22,906 nt of DNA from Ghiorsea sp. (GTDB lineage: Bacteria > Pseudomonadota > Zetaproteobacteria > Mariprofundales > Mariprofundaceae): contig JAJFLD010000161.1 of assembly GCA_021772875.1 (NCBI GenBank), positions 1-22,906 of the forward strand. The letters are read 5' to 3'. A program made the position numbers and the translations under genes. Each line of letters begins with the position of its first letter. Position 1 is the stretch's first letter. This document shows positions 14,523 to 21,082 of this stretch, piece after piece. Below the pieces are notes generated by a model that saw only the letters and a program-made list of their open reading frames with translations, searched no databases and was not told where the DNA came from.

Positions 14523-16285
14523 GCAAGTTCCCCTTGTGTTTGTTCGTCCATAGTTTGATGTTTTTTACGCACACGATATTGCACCCAAAGACCAGTGAGC
14601 AACACTGTGAGAATAGGGCCAATCGAGGCTAATGACAAAATACCAAAACCTTCAATGGCTTGAACAGCATTACCCAAACCTAAACCCATAGCCAAAACCA
14701 AAGGTACGGTAATGGGTCCTGTTGTTACCCCTGCACTGTCCCATGCAATATTGACAAATTCTTCGGTAGAAAGCCATGTTAGGCATAGGGCAAAGCTGTA
14801 AAGTGGTAATAAAAGCCAAGCAAGAGGCAAATTGAAGATGATTTTTAATACACCGAGGGTGATACCACAAGCCACACCTGTGGCAACAGCGTAAATCAGT
14901 AGTTTTTTCTCAAAGGCACCGTTGGTTAGCGTTTCTACAGCATTGCCTAAAGCATTCAGAGCAGGTTCGGCAACAGTGGCACCAAAACCAAGCACGAAGG
15001 CGAAAATAAGGGCAATACATATACCTACGGCCCAAGGGTATAAGGGCGAAGCCTGTACATTATCAAGCACAACAAAAGCTGATGATAATAAGGCACCTGA
15101 TTGTGTGCCCAGTGCCGTGAGACCATAACGCAAACCGATGCTAAACATGATCATGCCTAAGATGCACAAGATAATGCCGTAAGCGATGATACCTGGGGTT
15201 GGTAATTTTTCGCGCAACACCAAACGTAATACCAGCAATAAAAAGACCACCAAAGGTACGATGGCCTGTAAACCAGCTATAATTTCTTGTATCGGGCTTT
15301 GTGTGTACCAAGCCGACGTAGTTGTGGTTGCATGGTGGGTGGCATGTGCTGCTGCAATGATGGCTTCAGGTGAGATGGTGAAAGAAACAAAGATGCTGAG
15401 CAACATCACACCAAGGATAGGAAATAATGAAGCAAGAGTGACAATACCAAAGCCGGATAATGCGCTTAAGCCACGGCCAGCGGTAGATGCAATACCAATA
15501 CCCAATGCTAAGACCAAAGGAACGGTGACAGGGCCAGTGGTGACAGCGCCACAATCCCAAGCCAGACCTAATGTTTTAGATAATTCTTTGTCTTGCATCA
15601 GCCAAATGGTTAAACCAAGGGTTGGTGTAAGTGTGGCGTAAATGAATGGTTTGAGGCTCCAGTTGTAGAGCAAGCGTACCGTGCCTAAAACAACCGCCAA
15701 ACCAACGCCTAACCCTACAATCAAAACAAGGGTGCCACTCCAATCATTGAGTAAGGTGTAGAGATAAGGGGCGTTTTCAACTTTGAGTATGCTTCCTGCA
15801 GCTTGCAAGGCACCAATAGCAGGTTCAGCAAAGGTGACACCAATACCGAGCAAAAAAGCAATGGTTAATACAACAGGTAAAGAAACCTTAGCTGGCAAAC
15901 TATGGCCAATGGTTTCCCCAAAAGGCATCAGCCCTTTGCTCAAACCTTCCATAAAAAACATCAAACCAATCACCACAGCGGCTAAACCTGATAAGATCAT
16001 GATGGGTTGATGCACAGCTTGATTGAGCACCAAAATTTGAAACAAAATCAGGTATGTTGCCAAAGGAAAAACAACTTTGACTTGCTCAATAAAACGTGCG
16101 GAAATATAAGGGGTCAATAAGCGATAAATATCAACGGTGCGCAGAGAAGAGCGTTTTCGCCGTCGCGATTTTTTGAGAGAGTTTTGTTGCATATTGGCGA
16201 AATCATTAAAGCTGACAGTATTTTGGTGCAAGGAAACGTGTCGAATCAGTTTGCCGTAACGAATTTTTTGTCCTGATTCTGACAT
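14519..16285 (-). CDS. DUF1538 family polytopic membrane protein, internally duplicated
   Basis: A 588-residue inner-membrane protein, likely a transporter or channel of unknown substrate. After a basic cytoplasmic N-terminus (RRRKR near 41-45) it has two homologous halves. Each contains a G-G-T-AEPA motif (AEPAIGAL at 153-160, AEPALNAL at 439-446) and a WD..xVTTGPxTVPLVLAxGxG motif (from W243 and from W515), about 270-290 residues apart. A His-rich stretch (HATHHAT, 314-320) lies in the loop between halves. The start ATG 16285 is preferred because GGGAG lies 5 bases before it; TTG 16315 is in frame. It heads an overlapping operon with two P-II-like genes, a PP2C phosphatase and fumC. P-II proteins commonly gate adjacent transporters, so gating is a fair inference; the substrate is not known to me. 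Confidence 0.85.
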   Translation of the reverse strand: MSESGQKIRYGKLIRHVSLHQNTVSFNDFANMQQNSLKKSRRRKRSSLRTVDIYRLLTPYISARFIEQVKVVFPLATYLILFQILVLNQAVHQPIMILSGLAAVVIGLMFFMEGLSKGLMPFGETIGHSLPAKVSLPVVLTIAFLLGIGVTFAEPAIGALQAAGSILKVENAPYLYTLLNDWSGTLVLIVGLGVGLAVVLGTVRLLYNWSLKPFIYATLTPTLGLTIWLMQDKELSKTLGLAWDCGAVTTGPVTVPLVLALGIGIASTAGRGLSALSGFGIVTLASLFPILGVMLLSIFVSFTISPEAIIAAAHATHHATTTTSAWYTQSPIQEIIAGLQAIVPLVVFLLLVLRLVLREKLPTPGIIAYGIILCILGMIMFSIGLRYGLTALGTQSGALLSSAFVVLDNVQASPLYPWAVGICIALIFAFVLGFGATVAEPALNALGNAVETLTNGAFEKKLLIYAVATGVACGITLGVLKIIFNLPLAWLLLPLYSFALCLTWLSTEEFVNIAWDSAGVTTGPITVPLVLAMGLGLGNAVQAIEGFGILSLASIGPILTVLLTGLWVQYRVRKKHQTMDEQTQGELA

Positions 16286-16295
16286 GGGTCTCCCT

Positions 16296-16316
16296 TTTGG
16301 ATGTTTTTCGTCCAAA
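16296..16316. repeat. Inverted repeat in the DUF1538 leader
   Basis: TTTGGA (16296-16301) and TCCAAA (16311-16316) form a perfect 6-bp dyad with a 9-base centre. It ends directly before the GGGAG ribosome site (16290-16295 region) and touches the putative -10, so it could be an operator or a hairpin affecting translation start. Confidence 0.45.
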
Positions 16317-16343
16317 TCTATGTGAAATAACGCTATTTTTCAA
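16315..16343 (-). promoter_or_regulatory. Putative sigma-70 promoter of the DUF1538 operon
   Basis: On the - strand a -35 TTGAAA (16343-16338, 5/6 match) and a weak -10 TAGATT (16320-16315, 4/6) are 17 bases apart, predicting a start near 16308 and a leader of about 23 bases. The -10 overlaps a 6-base-pair inverted repeat. No alternative with better spacing was seen in the 183-base gap. Confidence 0.35.
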
Positions 16344-16389
16344 TATGCTATAAAAAAATAACATCGAAGTAAGGCTTTTAAATGACCAT

Positions 16390-16419
16390 GTTAGACAAGC
16401 TTTTTGGTCTAACTTTTTT
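16390..16419 (+). terminator. Intrinsic terminator-like hairpin reading on the + strand
   Basis: GTTAGAC (16390-16396), a 10-base loop and GTCTAAC (16407-16413) form a perfect 7-bp stem followed at once by six Ts (16414-16419). The T run exists only for + strand transcription, yet the genes on both sides are on the - strand, so it has no obvious gene to terminate. Confidence 0.55.
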
Positions 16420-16468
16420 AACGCGTATCATGATGGTGATGTTTTTTATGTGTATGCGATGTACACCT

Positions 16469-17041
16469 TTATATTTGATTTGAACACTTTTCAACTGTAA
16501 GTAAAATTGGAGCAGTAGGGCGTTGGGGAACTTCAATTTTTTGGTATTTGAATATTGTGTTTTTTGTGCAGACCTTTTCAAGCCAAGTGATCACTTGTGT
16601 TGCTTCTTGATCGCCACCTTCATGACCAGGGTAAACCATGACGCTTAATCGGCCTCCGACTTTCAGCCAATGTAAGCTTTGTTCCAGCGCTACAATGGTG
16701 GTGCAAGGTTTGGTGATAATGCTTTTATCACTGCTCGGTAACCAACCAAGATTAAACATAACAACGCTGATTTTACCTTGTGTTTCAGGCGGCAAATAAA
16801 TGGCCATATTTTCATGCCCAGTAGGATAAAAAACTTTGGTGCAAGCTTGGTTTTTAAGCAATCGCGTAGTGTGTTGAATAGCTTTTTCTTGTACATCAAA
16901 ACCAAAGATTTTTCCGCTCTCACCAATCTGTTGTGCTAAAAACAAAGCATCAAAACCATTGCCTAATGTTGCATCCACAACGGCATCGCCTTCGTTTAAA
17001 ATTTCAGCTAGCCATGTTTGGGTGATTTGGGTTAAGCGCAT
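16469..17041 (-). CDS. mnmM: MnmM/YtqB-family SAM-dependent methyltransferase
   Basis: A 190-residue class I SAM methyltransferase closely patterned on the YtqB family, length about 194 in B. subtilis. Key segments are the SAM motif VDATLGNGFD (22-31), the acidic strand end GFDVQEKAIQHT, the family-specific FNLGWLPSSDKSI (FNLGYLPGGDKSI in B. subtilis) and VYPGHEGGDQEA. YtqB proteins act as MnmM, methylating nm5s2U34 to mnm5s2U34 in the wobble position of some tRNAs; in proteobacteria MnmC usually does this, so the presence of this gene could indicate a non-MnmC route. The start ATG 17041 has no good ribosome site but aligns with the family. It follows the protease gene by 39 bases on the same strand and may be read through from it. 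Confidence 0.82.
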   Translation of the reverse strand: MRLTQITQTWLAEILNEGDAVVDATLGNGFDALFLAQQIGESGKIFGFDVQEKAIQHTTRLLKNQACTKVFYPTGHENMAIYLPPETQGKISVVMFNLGWLPSSDKSIITKPCTTIVALEQSLHWLKVGGRLSVMVYPGHEGGDQEATQVITWLEKVCTKNTIFKYQKIEVPQRPTAPILLTVEKCSNQI

Positions 17042-17080
17042 GTGCGCATGGTAATGGAAAAGGTGCTAGAGCTTAACTCT

Positions 17081-18841
17081 TTAAGATAACCCATCTTTAT
17101 GTGTCTTGGTTTTGCTGCGTACAGAAATAAAAAAAGGTAGCATAAACATCAATATCCAAATACTGCTTAAAGGTGTCAGGGTTTGTGTTAAGCAGCCGCC
17201 GCCACCACCGCCACCACTTACAAAACCACTGTTTCCTCCACCAATAGGCGTAAGTGTGTTGCCGCCAGAGAGGGTTGGCATTGGTGCTGTTTTTCCGTCG
17301 GTAAGTTGCCAAGTCATGGTATCATCCGTTGGTGAAGTATTGGAAATTGCAAATGTCACTTTGTTTGCGCCAATTGGGGCAGACCAAGCACCAGTGCCAC
17401 CCGTTAGGGTGATAGCTTGATTGGTGTAAGCACCATTTGTTGTCATTTGCAGCATGGCTGTCAGGGCGGGATTGCCAGCAGTAGCTGTGAAGGTATAGGT
17501 GCCTGATGGTGCGTTGACCAATTCATATACAGAAGAAAGGTGTTTTTGTTTGCCAGAAAAAGGTTGTAAGGCGACAGATGCGTTGCTACTGATATTGATA
17601 GCGCCATTGTTGAATAAATTATCACCCCAAGTGATGGGGTAGTCTGCACCATTTGTATACAGTGAGACATCCATCATCCAAAGGTTATATTCATGAAAGG
17701 CTTGGCTTAAAGAAGAGGTGTATTTACCTGCCAATACAGCATCAGTGGCTGCATAAGTATTATTACCAGCGGTTTGGCCACATGCGGTAAGTGTATCTAA
17801 AACAACAGCATCATTAAATTTGTCGGATAAATAACGCACCCATAAAAAACGACCGTATTGTTCGACCCCAGATTTGGATTGACCAAAGGAGTCCAGCTCT
17901 AACTCCGGGTAATCTTGACTACCAAAGCTACGGATTCCGCTGTTATTACGATCAACAAAAGGTTCGCCAGTATCGTATTGGCCATTGCCATTTGTATCTG
18001 TAAATTTTTCACCGATGTATTGCAGATTGTCTTTGATGGTTGGGTAAACTTTATCTTCCATCCAGGTGCTTAGCTGTTCATTAAAAGCGGGAAATTCTGA
18101 GAAGTCATAACCAAATTGAATACTATGAAAAAATTCGTGTGCCAGCGTTACTTGGCCGGGGGTAATAGGGTTGGTATAACCAAATTGACTCTTCGCAAAA
18201 TCATTATCAAGCACCATGTGTGAGTATACGCTATTAGGAAAGGGACCTGAGGTTACCGTGGCATCAGATGTGACATAACCGTACAGGCGAGCGCTACCAA
18301 CATTTATGAGATAAATATCATATTTGGTATTACCACCAAGTGTGCCATCACTTGGTGGTACATTGTAACCCATGGTTGTAATTTCTTGAGTCCAAACTTT
18401 TTCAGCTTCAATTGCAAGCTGTTGCACAAATGCAGTGCTGGCTTTGTTTGCATCGGTGGTATAGGTCGCATCATCCAAATAGTGGAACAAGAAGTTTGTT
18501 GTAGCCAAAGTTGAAATGACTTGGCCTGTTTGATAAAAGTTAAAACCAGCCTTTGGTGGTTGTGCATTGGGGTCTGTGGGTCGGGCAAACCAAGGGCTTA
18601 CGGTTGCTTGTGTTTTGGCTGACAATGCAGACCAATTATTTTGAGCAAATATCAACATGGGTGTTAATTCACGAGATGGCAGCTTGCTTTGATTGGCCTT
18701 TTGTAGTGCGCCTGTGGCTGGCTGTAGGGTTTGAAAGAATGAGGATACAATTGCATCAGGTGTTTGTGCTGCCGCAGTTGCATTGAAGCTGCCCATAAAA
18801 CAAAAGCTTAAAATTATCGTGGCATAGGTGAATAAATGCAT
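17081..18841 (-). CDS. Secreted zinc-metalloprotease-like protein with C-terminal sorting signal
   Basis: A 586-residue exported protein. A Sec signal peptide occupies about residues 1-25 (cleavage after ATAAA). The putative catalytic zinc motif is HEFFHSIQFGYD (HEXXH at 235-239), with a downstream acidic STWMEDKVYP segment (about 258-267) that could supply the third ligand. A DTNGNGQYDTGEPFVDRNNSG-like Asp/Asn-rich loop (282-302) looks like a calcium site. The C-terminus carries seven glycines (543-549), Cys550, a hydrophobic helix and a basic tail (RSKTKTHK), like GlyGly-CTERM-type sorting signals processed by rhomboid-family enzymes. The ATG 18841 follows AAAGGA. It is 12 bases behind a lipoprotein gene and probably shares its transcript. 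The HEXXH family resembles putative metalloproteases of environmental bacteria; substrate unknown. Confidence 0.8.
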   Translation of the reverse strand: MHLFTYATIILSFCFMGSFNATAAAQTPDAIVSSFFQTLQPATGALQKANQSKLPSRELTPMLIFAQNNWSALSAKTQATVSPWFARPTDPNAQPPKAGFNFYQTGQVISTLATTNFLFHYLDDATYTTDANKASTAFVQQLAIEAEKVWTQEITTMGYNVPPSDGTLGGNTKYDIYLINVGSARLYGYVTSDATVTSGPFPNSVYSHMVLDNDFAKSQFGYTNPITPGQVTLAHEFFHSIQFGYDFSEFPAFNEQLSTWMEDKVYPTIKDNLQYIGEKFTDTNGNGQYDTGEPFVDRNNSGIRSFGSQDYPELELDSFGQSKSGVEQYGRFLWVRYLSDKFNDAVVLDTLTACGQTAGNNTYAATDAVLAGKYTSSLSQAFHEYNLWMMDVSLYTNGADYPITWGDNLFNNGAINISSNASVALQPFSGKQKHLSSVYELVNAPSGTYTFTATAGNPALTAMLQMTTNGAYTNQAITLTGGTGAWSAPIGANKVTFAISNTSPTDDTMTWQLTDGKTAPMPTLSGGNTLTPIGGGNSGFVSGGGGGGGCLTQTLTPLSSIWILMFMLPFFISVRSKTKTHKDGLS

Positions 18842-18853
18842 AGTTAATGTCCT

Positions 18854-19474
18854 TTAGTTGATGATGGTATGGTGAAGTATGATGGGCAAAAAGATGGCAT
18901 CTTGGTTCGGCACATCAACGGTATGAAGCCTTCCTTCAATCATGATTTGATACCTGCCCGGAGATAAGGCAAGGCTAAATAAACCATGTTGATCAGTTGT
19001 GATGGCTTGCCTAGCTCTTCCTCTGCTGATGATAAGTTCTGTTTGGGGGTAAAGTTTTGATATGCCATAGGCATTGGGACTTGTGGAAGTATCGGCAATA
19101 ATGCCTGTGAGTGTGCTCAGTCGTTTATCAAGGGTTTCCACTGAGAGGTTAATGTGGATGGGTTGCTTCATATTTTTGATGTTTTGCACAGTAGGACTTT
19201 TTCCTTTGGTTGTTGCGAAAACAATAAGGTTTTGTTGATTGCCAGACACTTGGAAAGCCCAAGTATGATGTTCAGAAGTAGTGTTCAAAAGTGTAAACCC
19301 ATCAAACAATTGCACATCATCACATCTTGGGCATTGGATATGAATGGTTTGAATATTGTACTGTTTGATTTGGCTGTTGGTTGTGGTTGTTTTTTTTACA
19401 TCCTTGGATTCAAGCTCCTGCATACTACAGGCGGATATAATGATTGTAAGCCCCACACATAACCAAACCTTCAT
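18854..19474 (-). CDS. Small lipoprotein with carboxypeptidase-regulatory-like domain
   Basis: A 206-residue predicted lipoprotein: the start ATG 19474 follows GGGGA by 5-6 bases, and the signal has lipobox IISAC (Cys16). The first part of the mature region contains a CPRC pair (C48, C51) that could hold metal or form a disulfide. The C-terminal 100 residues read as a beta-sandwich of the carboxypeptidase-regulatory type: LTGIIADTSTSP, TELIISRGRARQAITTDQHGLFSLALSPGRYQIMIEG, a layout often used for binding or spacing on cell surfaces. The gene is 12 bases upstream of the secreted metalloprotease, suggesting a joint role at the cell surface. The open frame continues upstream to 19555, but that part lacks a signal. 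I do not recognise a named family for the whole protein. Confidence 0.75.
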   Translation of the reverse strand: MKVWLCVGLTIIISACSMQELESKDVKKTTTTNSQIKQYNIQTIHIQCPRCDDVQLFDGFTLLNTTSEHHTWAFQVSGNQQNLIVFATTKGKSPTVQNIKNMKQPIHINLSVETLDKRLSTLTGIIADTSTSPNAYGISKLYPQTELIISRGRARQAITTDQHGLFSLALSPGRYQIMIEGRLHTVDVPNQDAIFLPIILHHTIIN

Positions 19475-19505
19475 GATTTCCCCTTGGGTGCCGATGTCGA
19501 TGATA

Positions 19506-19515
19506 GGTGCGCACC
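19506..19515. repeat. 10-bp palindrome between divergent genes
   Basis: GGTGCGCACC is a perfect palindrome about 32 bases upstream of the lipoprotein ATG, in the 233-base gap (19475-19707) separating it from the divergent cyclic-nucleotide-domain gene. The gap otherwise shows no clear strong promoter, RNA or repeat to me; AT-rich TATTATAC near 19668 may be a -10 for the + strand gene. Confidence 0.35.
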
Positions 19516-19707
19516 TTTTCAAACTAGATTTAAGTATGGACGATTTTATTTCCAAAGTAAATGTTACGGGATTGCGAATTATGTAGAAATCCTTACGCTA
19601 CCCCAGGCGAAAGTAACAGGGATGAGTTTTGAGCACATGATTTAGAATGGGGGGAATTATCCTTTGTTTATTATACATGCATGAAAAAGCAATATGGGGA
19701 GAAAATG

Positions 19708-20169
19708 ATGGCGATTGATTTTGACTGGCTGGAAGAGAAAATATTTTTTCGTGCTTTGAATGAACAAGAGCGCGAAGCTTTGCAAAGCGTTATTACTGTC
19801 GAACGCTTTGCCAAAGGTGATACCATCATTCAACAAGAAGAGGCTGGGGGTAAGTTATACCTGCTTAAAGATGGTCATGTTGATGTGATGCTGAGCTTTA
19901 ATGGCGAGAATACTAAACTTACAGGCCGTGGTGAAGGATCATATTTAGGAGATATGTCTTTTATTGATGATAGCCAAGCCAGTGCTTCGGTTGTTGCTAC
20001 AGAAGAGTCGCTAGCATACGGTTTGACACGAGATGCGTTGTTTATATCAGATGATGATGTGGCTAAAGACCTTATGTTTGGGATGATGAAAAACATGAGA
20101 GCAAACTTGCATGAAATGACAAATACCAATGCCAATTACAAACAATACATTCAAGGGCGAAAATATTGA
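19708..20169 (+). CDS. Stand-alone cyclic-nucleotide-binding-domain (cNMP/Crp-like) protein
   Basis: A 153-residue protein that is essentially one cNMP-binding beta-roll with an N-terminal helix (FDWLEEKIFFRALNEQEREAL) and a C-terminal helical tail. It shows FAKGDTIIQQEEAGGKLYLLKDGHVDVML and LGDMSFIDDSQASASVVA. In cAMP-binding members the phosphate cassette has Glu (GE) and Arg before the small-residue run; here they are Asp and Gln/Ala, so classical cyclic-nucleotide binding is doubtful. There is no helix-turn-helix, so it is not a transcription factor of the Crp type. ATG 19708 is chosen because GGGGAG lies 6 bases before it; ATG 19681 is in frame but lacks a ribosome site. Function unknown; possibly a regulatory or partner-binding module. 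Confidence 0.8.
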   Translation: MAIDFDWLEEKIFFRALNEQEREALQSVITVERFAKGDTIIQQEEAGGKLYLLKDGHVDVMLSFNGENTKLTGRGEGSYLGDMSFIDDSQASASVVATEESLAYGLTRDALFISDDDVAKDLMFGMMKNMRANLHEMTNTNANYKQYIQGRKY

Positions 20170-20251
20170 ATTTAGGCCATGAGGCAAGTGTCGCAAGACC
20201 AAGTTTTGTTCGTATTTAGCCATGCCGTTTCTCAATAATTAAACATCCAAT

Positions 20252-21079
20252 ATGAAAACTTCCCCACCAACCATTGGTGTTTTTGATTCGGGTATGGGTG
20301 GCTTGAGTGTGCTGCACGAAATGCGTTTGCTTATGCCTCAAGCCAACCTGATTTATGTGGCCGACTCGGCATGGTTACCTTATGGCAATAAATCAGAAGC
20401 TCTCGTTCAAGAGCGCGCTACCATCATCACACAATTTCTCATTCATCAAGGCGCATCAATGATTGTTGTGGCATGTAATACAGCAACTGCGGCTGCTGTA
20501 AGCGATTTACGGCAAACTTTTGAAGTACCCATCATTGGTATGGAGCCTGCTGTAAAACCTGCTGCGGAACTTACACAAACAGGTGTTATTGCAGTCTTGG
20601 CCACGGAAAATACCACCAAAAGCCAGCGTTTGGCTTCGCTTACCACGCGGTTTGCTGATCACATCACAGTGTTAACCCAGCCTTGTCATGGTTTGGTTGA
20701 GCTGGTGGAAGCCCACGCTTTAGATACACCTGCAACATTTGCCTTGCTGGAAAAATATATCACACCACTTTTGTCTGCGGAGGCTGATGTTTTGATTTTG
20801 GGCTGTACCCATTACCCTTTTTTAAAACCTGCCATTCAGTCTTTGGTTGGAGATAAGGTGAAGATTCTGGACACAGGGGCCGCCATTGCCCGCCATGTGC
20901 AAAAGCAATGGTTGATGTTATATCCAGATGATAATAAACAAAATAGTGATGAACAAAGCGGCAGCGAATTTTTTTATTGCACGGGGGATGTGCAAGCAGC
21001 CAATCATTTGTTGGCCCAGTTTTGGCGAGAAGATTGTCGCTGTATACTTTTACCTGAAACGATCAAAAGCGCATCTTGA
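20252..21079 (+). CDS. murI: Glutamate racemase
   Basis: MurI converts L- to D-glutamate for the peptidoglycan stem peptide, using two cysteines as acid and base, in the cytoplasm. The 275-residue product matches the family length. Signatures are IGVFDSGMGGLSV (6-20), the catalytic ACNTATA (Cys75), GMEPAVKPA and GCTHYPFL (Cys185). ATG 20252 starts the conserved strand a few residues before the DSG motif; no strong ribosome site is seen. It sits alone on the + strand 82 bases after the cNMP-domain gene and ends 3 bases from the convergent efflux gene. Confidence 0.96.
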   Translation: MKTSPPTIGVFDSGMGGLSVLHEMRLLMPQANLIYVADSAWLPYGNKSEALVQERATIITQFLIHQGASMIVVACNTATAAAVSDLRQTFEVPIIGMEPAVKPAAELTQTGVIAVLATENTTKSQRLASLTTRFADHITVLTQPCHGLVELVEAHALDTPATFALLEKYITPLLSAEADVLILGCTHYPFLKPAIQSLVGDKVKILDTGAAIARHVQKQWLMLYPDDNKQNSDEQSGSEFFYCTGDVQAANHLLAQFWREDCRCILLPETIKSAS

Positions 21080-21082
21080 AAT

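Noticed and set aside
15186..15641. A 151-codon + strand frame opposite the DUF1538 gene.
   Set aside because: It is the antisense shadow of a strongly patterned membrane protein and is rich in Thr/Ala/Lys with no motif.
17181..17230. GCC/ACC-rich tract that looks like a short tandem repeat.
   Set aside because: It is explained by the seven-glycine run of the protease C-terminal signal.
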